In this document: one piece after another, positions 7,834 through 17,421 of the stretch | Numbering within the stretch: the first letter of the stretch is position 1 | How the letters are laid out: every line of letters starts with the position of its first letter | Source: Flagellimonas sp. CMM7 | GTDB taxonomy: Bacteria; Bacteroidota; Bacteroidia; Flavobacteriales; Flavobacteriaceae | Length of the DNA: 64,000 nucleotides | Direction: 5' to 3' | Assembly: GCF_021390195.1 (NCBI RefSeq) | Contig: NZ_CP090003.1 | Span: forward strand, 856,001-920,000 | Notes under the pieces: generated by a model | Seen by the model: only the letters and a program-made list of their open reading frames with translations | What the model was told of the DNA's origin: nothing | Database searches by the model: none | Made by a program: the position numbers and the translations under genes

Positions 7834-9795
7834 TTAATCAGTGATTTCTATGTTATCGTAGAAAGCTTCAGCTGTATTGTCAACAACATCAACATTCCTC
7901 ACATAAATGACTATTTGGTTTGTAGATGGTGTAAAAGTAAAGCTACTGGTCACGAACACACCTGAATCTGCATTGAAATCATTTGTGATTTCAAAGTATG
8001 CATCAACAGCAGGGTCAGAAGTAGATGTATTGATTCCTGTTTCATCTGCAATTTCAGTGTTCAATATGAAAACATCAGAATTAGTTTGATAGCCTGATGT
8101 ACGAGAATCAATTGAGAAGGTATACGAAACTCCTTGCTGTACTTGAACTACTTGATACAAGCGGCGGCTAGGCTCTTCAAGTTTTCCTCCTCTAGTGTCG
8201 TTGTTTCCATCACTGGTGGAACCAGGTTGTTCACTATCATCGCTAAACTCTATTTCTAACCAATCCTGCAAGTCTTCATTAAACCAAAGCGGTCTGTAAG
8301 GACTATCAATTGTGTTTCCGTCATTGTCTACTAGAGTACTGTTGGGAGTCATATCCCAGGCATCTGCGTTATCACCCGTATTAAAGGTATATTCATCAAA
8401 AGTACCGTTGAGCACTTGTACCACAAATCCTTGAGATACTACAAGATCTTCCGTAGCTACATGAGAATTACCTGTTATGCTAGTCGCAGTTAGCGTTACC
8501 GTGAAAATCCCATCTTCTGCGTACGTATGCGAAGGGTTCATTCCTGTAAACTGGAATCCGTCTCCAAATTCCCATAAAAGCATTTCCGCACCTTCAGAAG
8601 CATCCATGAAAGTATACGTTCTATAATCGCCAGCATCTACCTGAGAAGTAAAGTCTGCTGTAACTGGTGCTAGTATATTTATTGTTTTACTTAATTCAGT
8701 AGACAAATTAGATTCGTTTGTGGCTGTAAGTGTTACTACATATTCAGCTGCATCTACATAGACGTGAGTTGGAGATTCTTCTGTTGAAGAATTACCATCA
8801 CCAAAATCCCATTCATAAGTCACGGCACCTGTTGATGAGTTAGTGAAAGTATACTCTAGAAAGTTGGCCTCACTTTGCTCTACATCAAATCCTGCTGAAG
8901 GAGGCACTGCACCGGCAGCTCCTACATCAATGGTGAAATCGTCCAATCTAGCTTCAACACCTCCATTGGTGAAATAAATTGCAACGGTATTATTGATTCC
9001 AGAATTAAAGGACAACTTCTGTTGCACATAAACATCGGGCTCTGAGTCATCGGTAACAGTTACAGAAGCAATAATACCATCTAAAGCTTCTTCTTTGGTT
9101 TCAAATGGACCAAACTCTGTAACACCTAACACGGCAACAGTTAGCGAAGGATCGGACGAACCGCTTAACATGGTGTACCAAAATCTTAAGTCATAATTTG
9201 TATCAGGCTCTACAGTAATCTCTTGGTAACCAATACGATCCCCAGCAGGAACGGGTAACTTAGCACCTTGATCACCAAAAGTTACCGGATCGCCTGTAAT
9301 CTGAATAACACCGCCTAAATCATTATTTCTCCATGAGTCTCGGCCATCACCACCACCTTCTGGTAAGGTGTCATCCTCAAAACCTGCCTCAAGAATAATG
9401 GGCTGAAATGGTCCTTCGACGACCATCACATCTATAGTTATAGCACCCGTAATACCATTTGCATCACTAGCTGTTAATGTTACGGGATAGGTGCCTTCAC
9501 CACCTTCAAATGTAAATGTTGGATCTAAATCAGTTGACGTATTTCCTCCTCCAAAATCCCATGTGAATGATGTTGCCTCGGAAGAAAGGTTACTGAAATT
9601 AATCATTCTAAAATCATCAGAAGATGATGCATAAGCAAAGTTAGCTTCTGGAAATACAGTGTCCGCTTTAGAATTTGCGTCAGGCAACTCATCTCGAAAC
9701 AGTTCATCACCTACACAGCTAACAACAAAACCAGCTACAACCAAACTCAAGAGCAGCCATTTTGTATTACTAAATATTTTTACTTTATATTTCAT
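7834..9795 (-). CDS. PKD-domain surface lipoprotein, putative alginate-binding protein
   Basis: Holds the position normally taken by the surface glycan-binding protein just after susD. Lipoprotein signal with VVSC lipobox (about residue 27). Three PKD-like repeats are seen: about 47-125 (WDFGGGNTSTDLDPTFTF), 295-375 (WDFGDGNSSTEESPTHVY) and 378-455 (WEFGDGFQFTGMNPSHTY). Two beta-sandwich, carbohydrate-module-like segments lie at about 130-285 and 460-653, each ending with the FDDF/YDNI-type strand usual for such modules. No catalytic motif was found. Likely binds alginate at the surface and passes it to SusD/SusC; ligand is inferred from context only. Confidence 0.8.
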   Translation of the reverse strand: MKYKVKIFSNTKWLLLSLVVAGFVVSCVGDELFRDELPDANSKADTVFPEANFAYASSSDDFRMINFSNLSSEATSFTWDFGGGNTSTDLDPTFTFEGGEGTYPVTLTASDANGITGAITIDVMVVEGPFQPIILEAGFEDDTLPEGGGDGRDSWRNNDLGGVIQITGDPVTFGDQGAKLPVPAGDRIGYQEITVEPDTNYDLRFWYTMLSGSSDPSLTVAVLGVTEFGPFETKEEALDGIIASVTVTDDSEPDVYVQQKLSFNSGINNTVAIYFTNGGVEARLDDFTIDVGAAGAVPPSAGFDVEQSEANFLEYTFTNSSTGAVTYEWDFGDGNSSTEESPTHVYVDAAEYVVTLTATNESNLSTELSKTINILAPVTADFTSQVDAGDYRTYTFMDASEGAEMLLWEFGDGFQFTGMNPSHTYAEDGIFTVTLTATSITGNSHVATEDLVVSQGFVVQVLNGTFDEYTFNTGDNADAWDMTPNSTLVDNDGNTIDSPYRPLWFNEDLQDWLEIEFSDDSEQPGSTSDGNNDTRGGKLEEPSRRLYQVVQVQQGVSYTFSIDSRTSGYQTNSDVFILNTEIADETGINTSTSDPAVDAYFEITNDFNADSGVFVTSSFTFTPSTNQIVIYVRNVDVVDNTAEAFYDNIEITD

Positions 9796-9812
9796 AGTGT
9801 TTTATATAAATA

Positions 9813-11276
9813 TTAATACCCTGGGTTTTGTGTCAAAAGGCCTTTGCTTATGTTTATTTCTCTAGCCGGAATTGGCAACAATAGGGCTCTTGAATTATAG
9901 ATATATCCCATTTCAGCTGCATGTGCTGTCAATATATCATCTGCAACACCAAATCTTAACAAATCAAACCAGCGCTGATTCTCAAATGCCAACTCCACGC
10001 GCCTTTCAAGTAAAAGTTCATCTTTGGATATACTTGATATTGGGTTTGGAGCAGTATCTGGAAATGCCCTATCTCTGACCCTTTGAAAGGAAGTTACAGC
10101 ACCTGGGACACTAGTTGACGCACCTCCAGCCATTATCGCTTCAACATGCATCAATAGCACATCGGCAAAACGTATTGCGATGTAATCATTCCCAGCATTT
10201 CGGGCATTTGGACCATAAGGGTCAGGATCTGCATTTACATCAAATCCATCCGGGAAAAACTTTGCGACTTCATTTTCATCAGGTGCAAGTGTCCCATCAA
10301 AATCGGTAATGGATGTTGCTGTCCTAATTCCTCCATTGGAGACAAAAGCTATTCTAAGATTATCATTGACTATGTTTTGTCCATCTTCTCTACCTGCACG
10401 AACTGAAGAAGTAAACTCAGATGAAAAACTTTGACTTTCTTGAGCATTTCCTGATTCAAATTGAATTGCAAAAATTATTTCATCATTCAATTCTGAATAA
10501 AATACATCATTATAGTTGGGCTCTAAATCAAATTCTGAGCTATTGATAATCGCTTCGCATAATTGTTGTGCACCTGTATAATTGGGACTTGCTTGTGTTA
10601 AATATACTTTTGCCAACAAGGCTTGTGCGGCTGCCCTGGAAGCTCTAGATTTATAGGTGTTATCCAATACAGCCACCGCTTCTTGCAAATCGGCTACTAT
10701 TTGGGTATAAATTTGAGCTTCAGGTATTCTTGTAAAAAGGGCTTCTTCATCTGTAGGCCCTACCACTTCTGTTACCAAGGGTACATCGCTGAACAACCTA
10801 ACCAATTTAAAGTACGCATAGGCCCTTAAGAATTTGGCTTCTGCCGCATAACGTGCTTGATTGCTTGCGTCCGCAACATCAATAAAATTCAAGATATTAT
10901 TAACTCTAAAAATCACCTCATACATGGAAGCATAATAATCTTCAGATTCTACGTTGTTAGCATTTACCACGTATCTATGAAAATCAGATTTAGAACCTTC
11001 AAGTGTGGCATTTCTCGTATTATCGGTACGATGCTCCGTTAAAAGGTGTTCAAATTGTATCCCTCTGTTCGCATTACCAATATTTGTTACGGTATTTTCA
11101 TTGACCCCTTGAAGGGCATCATAGATTCCGATAACTCCAGCTAATACATCCGCATCGGACTGAAAAAACGCATCTACCGCAACCGAGGTATCTGGTAATG
11201 GATTTAAAAACTCATCACTACAGGAAGTGAGAACAAATCCTGTTATGGCAAAGATTAAATATTTTATATGTTTCAT
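9813..11276 (-). CDS. susD: SusD/RagB-family outer-membrane glycan-binding lipoprotein
   Basis: Substrate-capturing lid of the SusC transporter. Lipobox LTSC near residue 19, followed by the typical SusD opening DEFLNPLPDTSVAVDAFFQ. The middle is rich in TPR-like helices (AEAKFLRAYAYFKLVRLF) and the C-terminus has the family segment ELAFENQRWFDLLRFG and LLPIPAREINISKGLLTQNPGY. Length of 487 residues is normal. It starts 17 bp after the susC stop, the invariant susC-susD pairing of polysaccharide loci. Confidence 0.95.
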   Translation of the reverse strand: MKHIKYLIFAITGFVLTSCSDEFLNPLPDTSVAVDAFFQSDADVLAGVIGIYDALQGVNENTVTNIGNANRGIQFEHLLTEHRTDNTRNATLEGSKSDFHRYVVNANNVESEDYYASMYEVIFRVNNILNFIDVADASNQARYAAEAKFLRAYAYFKLVRLFSDVPLVTEVVGPTDEEALFTRIPEAQIYTQIVADLQEAVAVLDNTYKSRASRAAAQALLAKVYLTQASPNYTGAQQLCEAIINSSEFDLEPNYNDVFYSELNDEIIFAIQFESGNAQESQSFSSEFTSSVRAGREDGQNIVNDNLRIAFVSNGGIRTATSITDFDGTLAPDENEVAKFFPDGFDVNADPDPYGPNARNAGNDYIAIRFADVLLMHVEAIMAGGASTSVPGAVTSFQRVRDRAFPDTAPNPISSISKDELLLERRVELAFENQRWFDLLRFGVADDILTAHAAEMGYIYNSRALLLPIPAREINISKGLLTQNPGY

Positions 11277-11293
11277 ACTTTATTTTTTAGTAA

Positions 11294-14200
11294 TTAAAAA
11301 TCAATGTTCAACCCTAACGTCATGGTTCTGAATATCGGTGTTCCTGCTCTTTGGGAGCCATAGGCTCTTGGATTACCATTATCATCATGTTCTGGATTGA
11401 AACCATGATAATCATCAGCAGTGATGTAAATCAGATTCTGACCGGTGACATAAATTCTTAAAGCGCTTAAACCGAATTTGGATAGTACATCATCTGAAAA
11501 ATTATAACCAAGATTTACATTACGTAGCGAAAAGTAATCTGCGCTTGCAATGACTTCACTTGTCAGTACTTTTTCTTGAATGAAAGATGGGTGTGGAACA
11601 AGGCCATCGGCTACTGCTTGTAATTCACCACCACTTCTGGTTCTATTTCCAAACCAATTATAGAAGTATTGATCTCCAATGTTATTTACTTGGGCCCCAA
11701 GGCTTCCTTGGACCTGAAATGATAAATCGAAGGCGCCTAACTGAAAGTCATTGGTAAAACTGTACAACAAATCTGGATAAGGGTCTCCTAAAATAGTTTT
11801 GTCCTCTTCGGTAATAATTCCGTCACCATTGAGGTCTTTAACAATGGTGTCATCAGCTTGTCCGTTAATTCGATTCCATGGATTGTCGACATAGGTTGTT
11901 CTAAACTGGGTATCATCATACACATCAGTATCTACAACATAACCCCAATAAGATGATATTGGCTCCCCTATTCGATTGATCCATTGAGAATTTCTACCGT
12001 ATGTATCCTCTATAAGTGCATTGTTCGAGTCGCCAAAACTCAACAATTCATTTTGGTTGGTAGAGGCAATTAAAGTAGAACTCCATCGGAACTTCTCGTT
12101 AACAATATTTCTCGTTCTAAGTTCAAGTTCCAACCCTCGGTTTTGAACTTCTCCCAAATTCACAATACCATTATTAAAACCTGTGACATATGAAACTGGA
12201 TTATTTAACAGTAATTCGTCACTATTTCTTTGGTAATAATCTATGGAACCGGAAATTCTATTGTTTAAAAAACCGTAATCCAATCCAACTGTGAATTCTT
12301 CGGAAGCTTCCCATTGTAACAATGCATTTGCAATATTAAGTGGCGAAACACCCGGAGCTACACTACCATCAACAATGGCGTTGGAATTTTGCAACAAGGC
12401 CAAGTAGGGCCAAGTGTTTACAGTTTGGTCTCCTACATTAAAATTCTCTGAACCAGTAAGACCATAACTGGCCCTAAGCTTTAAATTAGTTACAAGGTCA
12501 CTGTTAATTAAGAAGTCTTCTTTGGCTACATTCCAACCTGCAGATACCGCGGGGAAATTACCATATTTAGAATTTACGCCAAAGACAGAACTACCATCTC
12601 GCCTGAAAGAAGCATTGAATAAATACTTGTCTTTGTAGGCGTAATTAACCCTGGCAAAGTAGCCTACCTTTCTAAGTTCGGTATTGACCTCTGAAAAACT
12701 TGCGATTGCCGTTGCACTTTGTAAATTTTTAAGTAAATTATTGGAATATCCGTTTCCAGTAGTAATACTTTCTTCAGATTTCCTCTGCTGCACTGTCATC
12801 CCTGCAAGAAAACCAAGATCATGATCACCGAATGTTTTGCTGTAGTTCAACGTATTATCGGAAATCAGTCTTGTACGGAATCTGTTCTGCAAGTTATATT
12901 GAGCCCGGCTATTACCAGCTGCATGGTGCTTTGTACCGTCCCATCTTCTTCGTGTTCTTTGTTCTAAAGTGACTCCTAAAGATGTTTTAGCTGTAAGCCC
13001 GTCCAAAATTTCGTAACTAAAATATGTAGAGCCGAACAACTTGGTATTATCCTCATAATGCTCACGCTCAACATATTGTGCAAATGGATTTGAATCACCA
13101 GAAGTTCGGGGTCTTTCCGTATTGCCATCATTGTCATAATCCCTGTTTTCCAAATGGTTTTCAAAGAAATAATCTCCAACACCTACATCTGGATAATTGC
13201 TTCTATTTATAAACTCAAGCGTTTCCTCAGTATGATAGATAGGCAACCATGGTGACTGACGTGTTGGGTTATGTATTGATGTAGGCAACCTTCTTTGCTC
13301 TGTGAAAGATGGTGAAGCTCTAAGCCCAAATCTTAATTTGTCAGTCAATTTTGTATCCAATTTCAAATTTACGATGTATGATGTATAGTCATCTGTGATA
13401 ACAACACCCTCATCATGCAGCGACCTTAAAGATGCACTGAACTTGGTATTCTCAGAACCTCCTCTTGCAGAAAAAGAATGACTTATAACGTTTCCTCCAT
13501 CAAAGAAAACATCTTGCCAATCCCTGTCGATTCCGGTAATCCTAACAAGATCCTGTGCGTATAAAGTTTCGCCTGAAAGTGTTCCGGTAGCGGCTTGTTC
13601 TATTCTAGCCCAATCTGCAACGCTCTTCCTATAATCATCACTTCCATGAGCCTCCTTAAAACCTAAGTAGGTTTGATAACTAAATTGTGTTTTACCAGCC
13701 TTACCAGTTTTTGTGGTAATAAGGATAACACCATTAGAGCCTTCACTACCGTAAATAGCCGCCGATGCTGCATCCTTCAATACTTCGAACGATTCCACAT
13801 CGTTCATATCAATATTTGCCAAAAAATCAGAGCTTACCACTATACCATCGACCACTAATGCAGGGCCAGAGTCTGCGGTTATTGATCCAAAACCACGAAT
13901 GGTAATGGTCGGAGCACCACCTGCTTCTGCATTGGTAGCCTGAATATTGACCCCAGATACTTGACCAATAAGGGCTTCATCTACCCTTGACACCGCAATT
14001 TGGTCCAAATCATCATTAACCACTTTGGAAATAGATCCCGTTAAAGTAGATTTTCTCTGTGTACCATAACCAATAACAACAACCTCATCAAGTTGGCTGG
14101 TATCTTCTTGTAGCGTTATATTTATTGATGCTTGCCCACTAATAATAATAGTTTGCGTAGCATAACCAATATATGAAAACTGTAATACATCTCCACCGGA

Positions 14201-14395
14201 AACTTGGATGGAGTAGTTACCGTCAAAATCGGTTTGAGTTCCTTTTGTTGTATTCAAAACAACAACATTCGCTCCAGGGATTGGAACGCTGTTTGTGTCC
14301 GTCACTGTGCCCGCAAGACTGTAGTTGTCCTGGGCAAATAATTGAATATTAGAAAGCAATATTGCAATTAATAATAGTTTAGTTTTTAAATTCAT
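11294..14395 (-). CDS. susC: SusC/RagA-family TonB-dependent outer-membrane transporter
   Basis: Importer of alginate oligosaccharides across the outer membrane. The 1033-residue chain has a signal peptide ending near LFAQ (about 22), a carboxypeptidase-regulatory-like domain (about 26-98), a TonB-box-like segment DEVVVIGYG (about 103-111), a plug domain (about 115-225, with SGVNIQ, TITIRG and DAASAAIYG), and a 22-strand barrel ending in TLGLNIDF with terminal Phe. First gene of the susC-susD-PKD-PL7-PL7 operon. Its leader of roughly 290 nt starts at a candidate GntR-controlled promoter (14671-14702) and contains a strong hairpin. Confidence 0.95.
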   Translation of the reverse strand: MNLKTKLLLIAILLSNIQLFAQDNYSLAGTVTDTNSVPIPGANVVVLNTTKGTQTDFDGNYSIQVSGGDVLQFSYIGYATQTIIISGQASINITLQEDTSQLDEVVVIGYGTQRKSTLTGSISKVVNDDLDQIAVSRVDEALIGQVSGVNIQATNAEAGGAPTITIRGFGSITADSGPALVVDGIVVSSDFLANIDMNDVESFEVLKDAASAAIYGSEGSNGVILITTKTGKAGKTQFSYQTYLGFKEAHGSDDYRKSVADWARIEQAATGTLSGETLYAQDLVRITGIDRDWQDVFFDGGNVISHSFSARGGSENTKFSASLRSLHDEGVVITDDYTSYIVNLKLDTKLTDKLRFGLRASPSFTEQRRLPTSIHNPTRQSPWLPIYHTEETLEFINRSNYPDVGVGDYFFENHLENRDYDNDGNTERPRTSGDSNPFAQYVEREHYEDNTKLFGSTYFSYEILDGLTAKTSLGVTLEQRTRRRWDGTKHHAAGNSRAQYNLQNRFRTRLISDNTLNYSKTFGDHDLGFLAGMTVQQRKSEESITTGNGYSNNLLKNLQSATAIASFSEVNTELRKVGYFARVNYAYKDKYLFNASFRRDGSSVFGVNSKYGNFPAVSAGWNVAKEDFLINSDLVTNLKLRASYGLTGSENFNVGDQTVNTWPYLALLQNSNAIVDGSVAPGVSPLNIANALLQWEASEEFTVGLDYGFLNNRISGSIDYYQRNSDELLLNNPVSYVTGFNNGIVNLGEVQNRGLELELRTRNIVNEKFRWSSTLIASTNQNELLSFGDSNNALIEDTYGRNSQWINRIGEPISSYWGYVVDTDVYDDTQFRTTYVDNPWNRINGQADDTIVKDLNGDGIITEEDKTILGDPYPDLLYSFTNDFQLGAFDLSFQVQGSLGAQVNNIGDQYFYNWFGNRTRSGGELQAVADGLVPHPSFIQEKVLTSEVIASADYFSLRNVNLGYNFSDDVLSKFGLSALRIYVTGQNLIYITADDYHGFNPEHDDNGNPRAYGSQRAGTPIFRTMTLGLNIDF

Positions 14396-14557
14396 TTGTT
14401 TTAGTTAGTTTCAATAATTTGTGTCAATTAACATTACAATTCCATTCACATAGTGCAGTTGTGATGGTATTTCACTTTCACTAATAAAACACGATAAGCC
14501 AATAAATTAAATTTCCTTAATTTTGACAGGTGCATTTTTTAAGTAAAGTGTATCAGA

Positions 14558-14576
14558 TTAAGTATTACTTCCCTCC
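14558..14576 (-). repeat. copy 2 of the 19-nt motif, in the susC leader
   Basis: Minus strand reads GGAGGGAAGTAATACTTAA, 18 of 19 identical to 4860-4878. It lies inside the transcribed susC leader, about 165 nt before the ATG. Confidence 0.55.
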
Positions 14577-14594
14577 AAAGAAGTGATATCATCT

Positions 14595-14628
14595 AAAGGA
14601 TAGGCGTGCACCTATCCTTTTTTTTATT
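14595..14628 (+). terminator. hairpin with plus-strand T8 tail inside the susC leader
   Basis: Stem AAAGGATAGG / CCTATCCTTT (10 bp, 6-nt loop) followed on the plus strand by a run of T. On the susC (minus) strand the stem is followed only by TTTAGATG, so as a terminator it faces away from susC. No plus-strand gene precedes it, which leaves a small antisense RNA or a structural leader element as explanations. Confidence 0.6.
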
Positions 14629-14670
14629 GGGTTATATTTTCATAATAGTGTTGCTTTTATTGGTATTCCA

Positions 14671-14702
14671 AACTGGTTAACCAAATTGGTTCACCAAATA
14701 TA
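14671..14702. promoter_or_regulatory. putative GntR operator 2 with -7 element (susC promoter)
   Basis: Minus strand begins TATATTTG, a perfect TAnnTTTG -7 box, and runs directly into GGTGAACCAATTTGGTTAACCA. The match to the third site is nearly complete. About 19 nt upstream of the -7 box lies a T run where TTTG is expected. A regulator bound here would cover the -7 box and the transcription start, so repression is the natural reading. The predicted start leaves a leader of about 290 nt. Confidence 0.8.
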
Positions 14703-14815
14703 TGTTATATAAAGGTTAAAAAAAAACCTATCTTAAATTAAAATGTTAAAATTTTATGGTATTATGCTATTAAAGCACAGCAAAACATCAAGAATTGATT
14801 TTTGTGTATCTTTTT

Positions 14816-15169
14816 TTAACGGCTTTGCATAAAGTCTTCACGAATTGGGCTAAAAACATCTATTAACACACCGGCTTCTGTACAAATGGCTCCATGCATT
14901 GCATGCGGTGGAATATAAAATGAATCTCCACCTTTAAGTGTTTGGGTTTTGCCATCTATGGTCACATCAAAACTTCCACTTTCTACATAGGTAACCTGTG
15001 AGTGATAATGTTCGTGCATTTGACCAATAGCTCCAACCTCAAAATGAACTTTTACGAGCATGATTTTGTCATCATAGCCCATAATCTTTCTTTTTAGGCC
15101 CTCACCTACAACTTCCCAATCGAGATCTTCACCTTTAATGAATTCTCTACTTGCTCCAAATGTTTTCAT
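14816..15169 (-). CDS. kdgF: KdgF-like cupin (unsaturated uronate ring opening)
   Basis: Single-domain cupin of 117 residues. The metal-site pattern H52-E-H54-Y-H-S-Q58 and His92 (PPHAMHG) matches KdgF proteins, which speed conversion of 4,5-unsaturated uronate monomers to their linear keto form. It lies 55 bp downstream of the double-lyase gene on the same strand, so lyase and ring-opening enzyme are co-expressed. No signal peptide, so cytoplasmic. Other small cupins share the fold, but motif and neighbourhood make KdgF the best call. Confidence 0.85.
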   Translation of the reverse strand: MKTFGASREFIKGEDLDWEVVGEGLKRKIMGYDDKIMLVKVHFEVGAIGQMHEHYHSQVTYVESGSFDVTIDGKTQTLKGGDSFYIPPHAMHGAICTEAGVLIDVFSPIREDFMQSR

Positions 15170-15224
15170 TTAATATTGCTCTTTAATTGTTATTTAATAT
15201 GGTCCTGAATTGCTTTAGTTCTAA

Positions 15225-17279
15225 TTATTTCGGCGGTTTGCCAGGGCCCACTGTTCCTTCTCTGAACCACACTTCTGTATAACAGCCATTTTCATATTGC
15301 TTGGCTATATTGCCACCATATGTTTCTGCACCGGCACACCAAACCATATTTGTTTCAGGACTTTTCCCATTGGTTTGATTATACGCACCTTGCTTAAAAT
15401 AATTCAACTCACCGCTATAGGCCAAAGGACGTTCGGTCCCATCTTGTCCTATCGGGACAAATAATGCTTTGGTTTGAACCGGCAGGTCTGATTTGTTTGC
15501 ATATTCAGATTCAATGAGATTTTTAGTAAATGTTTTTGTTTCATGGCCTTCACTTTTGAAGGTGAGATACATAATACCCTTATAAACATTTACTTCATAA
15601 CTGAATTCTTCACCCAATTCGATACCATCAGCAGGCTCATTTGGAAAGGCATCTTTGCTTATGCCCACAACAGACATATCATTGCCCCAAACGGCAGTTG
15701 AATAATCCCATCTTCGTGAATTATCATCGCCAGCAGTATTGATTTCATAATTCCAGAACACCGATCCTTTGGTATGCCCAGGGAATTTCTTGTAGAATAT
15801 TTTTAGGGGTTCATTCTCATGCCCTTCGCCACCATGAATTTGCCCAACAACTACCGAATATGAGGCTGCAACCCTGGCATCACCAGAAACAGAAACCTGC
15901 ATGACCTTACACGTGCCCGTTAGTTTGCCTCCTTCTTCAGGCGTCCATTCTCTTTTTTCGTGCAACTCTGTTCTCGTATTGCTTGAGTTTTTTGAAGTGA
16001 CACCAGAATTTGGCGTTTTATAAACTACCCAACGTCTTGTCCCATCAATTACGGTATAGAAAAAATCTTTATGCTCGAATTCGGTGAGATCTTCCGCAGT
16101 CGTTCCGTCTCCCAATAATATTTTGAATTTATCCATAAAGGGAATGACCTCATTTGGATAAACTGTTTTTGCGCTTAAGCCATCATTTGCTTCGAAATAC
16201 CCAGCATTGGAAATGGCATCATTGCTGATGGTTATGTTGGCCGATTTAAACCAAACTTCGGCATAGTTTCCATCTGCATATTGTTTCTGAATATCACCTC
16301 CATGGGTTACAGCACCAGAACACCATACTTTATTTACTTTGGGGTCTTTTCCGTTCGTTTGGTTGTAAGCACCCAACTTAAAAAATAACCCCTCATCGGT
16401 ATAAGCATTTTCTTGCTCCATTCCATCTTGACCTATGGGCACAAATAGGTTTTTGACTTGTTCCGGAATCAATGCAGGTTCTGTATATTCAGAGACAATA
16501 AGGTTTTTGGTAAATGTTTTGGTTTCATGCCCTTCACTTGTAAATTTCAAATACATGGTTCCTTCCTTGATTTCCACTTCATAACTGAACTCTTCACCTA
16601 ATGCAATACCATTTTCTGGTTCTGGTGGATAGGTGTTTTCGTCGGTCCCAATAACAGAAAAGTCATAGCCCCAGATAGGATAGGAATAATCCCATCTTCT
16701 GGAATTATCATCACCTGCGGTATTGATTTCATAATTCCAAAAGACAGACCCTTTAGTATGACCAGGAAATTTTTTGTAAAATATTTTAAGTGGTTCATTC
16801 TCATGTCCATCTGCGCTATGAATCTGACCTACGACTACCGAGTAAGTTGCAGCGACGCTAGCATCACCAGTAGTTGCCACATTCATTACTTTAAGAGTAG
16901 CGTTCATTTTAGCTTCAGTCATCGGTGACCACTTTTTTAATTGAGCTAGTTCAGTCCTTGTATTGTTAGAAGTACCATGAGTATTCCCAGCATTGGGTGT
17001 TTTAAATACTACCCAATCATCTTTGTCATCCCTTGTAGTATAAAAGAAATTCTTATGCTCATACTCAGTAGCCTGACCTATGTTAGAACCATCACCTAAG
17101 ATTAAATTCCAATGTTGGAAAAATGGTATAATGTCGTTTGCCTTAACGCCCATGCCTACCTTTCCAACATTATCAATAGGGTTTTGCTTTTTGTTTTCAG
17201 TACGACAATTAAGCAGTAAAATGGCGCTTATCACTAATGGAAAATGAATAAAAATTGATTTTGATATTTTGAAGCTCAT
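15225..17279 (-). CDS. tandem two-domain PL7/PL18-type alginate lyase lipoprotein
   Basis: Two complete lyase domains in one 684-residue lipoprotein. Lipobox LLNC puts the lipid Cys at residue 25. Domain 1 (about 45-350) has RTEL 108-111, QIHS 152-155 and FFKLGAYNQTNG 299-310. Domain 2 (about 375-684) has RTEL 436-439, QIHG 480-483 and YFKQGAYNQTNG 627-638. The halves are highly similar (both contain the shared block GHENEPLKIFYKKFPGHTKG), which shows internal duplication. A cysteine pair recurs at VWCSG/VWCAG. I start at ATG 17279; the longer frame opens with TTG at 17300 and lacks a better signal. Endo or exo mode is not evident. Faces the TIM-barrel gene across a shared operator. Confidence 0.88.
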   Translation of the reverse strand: MSFKISKSIFIHFPLVISAILLLNCRTENKKQNPIDNVGKVGMGVKANDIIPFFQHWNLILGDGSNIGQATEYEHKNFFYTTRDDKDDWVVFKTPNAGNTHGTSNNTRTELAQLKKWSPMTEAKMNATLKVMNVATTGDASVAATYSVVVGQIHSADGHENEPLKIFYKKFPGHTKGSVFWNYEINTAGDDNSRRWDYSYPIWGYDFSVIGTDENTYPPEPENGIALGEEFSYEVEIKEGTMYLKFTSEGHETKTFTKNLIVSEYTEPALIPEQVKNLFVPIGQDGMEQENAYTDEGLFFKLGAYNQTNGKDPKVNKVWCSGAVTHGGDIQKQYADGNYAEVWFKSANITISNDAISNAGYFEANDGLSAKTVYPNEVIPFMDKFKILLGDGTTAEDLTEFEHKDFFYTVIDGTRRWVVYKTPNSGVTSKNSSNTRTELHEKREWTPEEGGKLTGTCKVMQVSVSGDARVAASYSVVVGQIHGGEGHENEPLKIFYKKFPGHTKGSVFWNYEINTAGDDNSRRWDYSTAVWGNDMSVVGISKDAFPNEPADGIELGEEFSYEVNVYKGIMYLTFKSEGHETKTFTKNLIESEYANKSDLPVQTKALFVPIGQDGTERPLAYSGELNYFKQGAYNQTNGKSPETNMVWCAGAETYGGNIAKQYENGCYTEVWFREGTVGPGKPPK

Positions 17280-17421
17280 ATTCGTTTTTATATGGTGCAA
17301 TTAAAGTAGTAACAATATCTAGTTTAGTATTTCAACATCCAATTACTTCTTCAAAGTGGAAATGAAGCCTACTAAAAATTAAAATAAGGCTCATTATAAT
17401 TGAAAAACACTGGCAACTTAC

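Larger units (their letters stand above)
14396..14815. other. 420-bp intergenic region: susC leader and promoter
   Basis: No protein gene was found. From susC upward it holds an A/T-rich leader, the 19-nt motif shared with the gntR-transporter gap (14558-14576), a hairpin with a plus-strand T8 run (14595-14628), the operator/promoter (14671-14702), and about 110 bp of AT-rich DNA before the cupin gene end, including a short AGGTT/AACCT inverted repeat around 14713-14728. Confidence 0.8.

Noticed and set aside
12976..13182. Frames inside susC and other large genes on either strand
   Set aside because: Overlap well-supported genes and lack domains or leaders; considered shadows.
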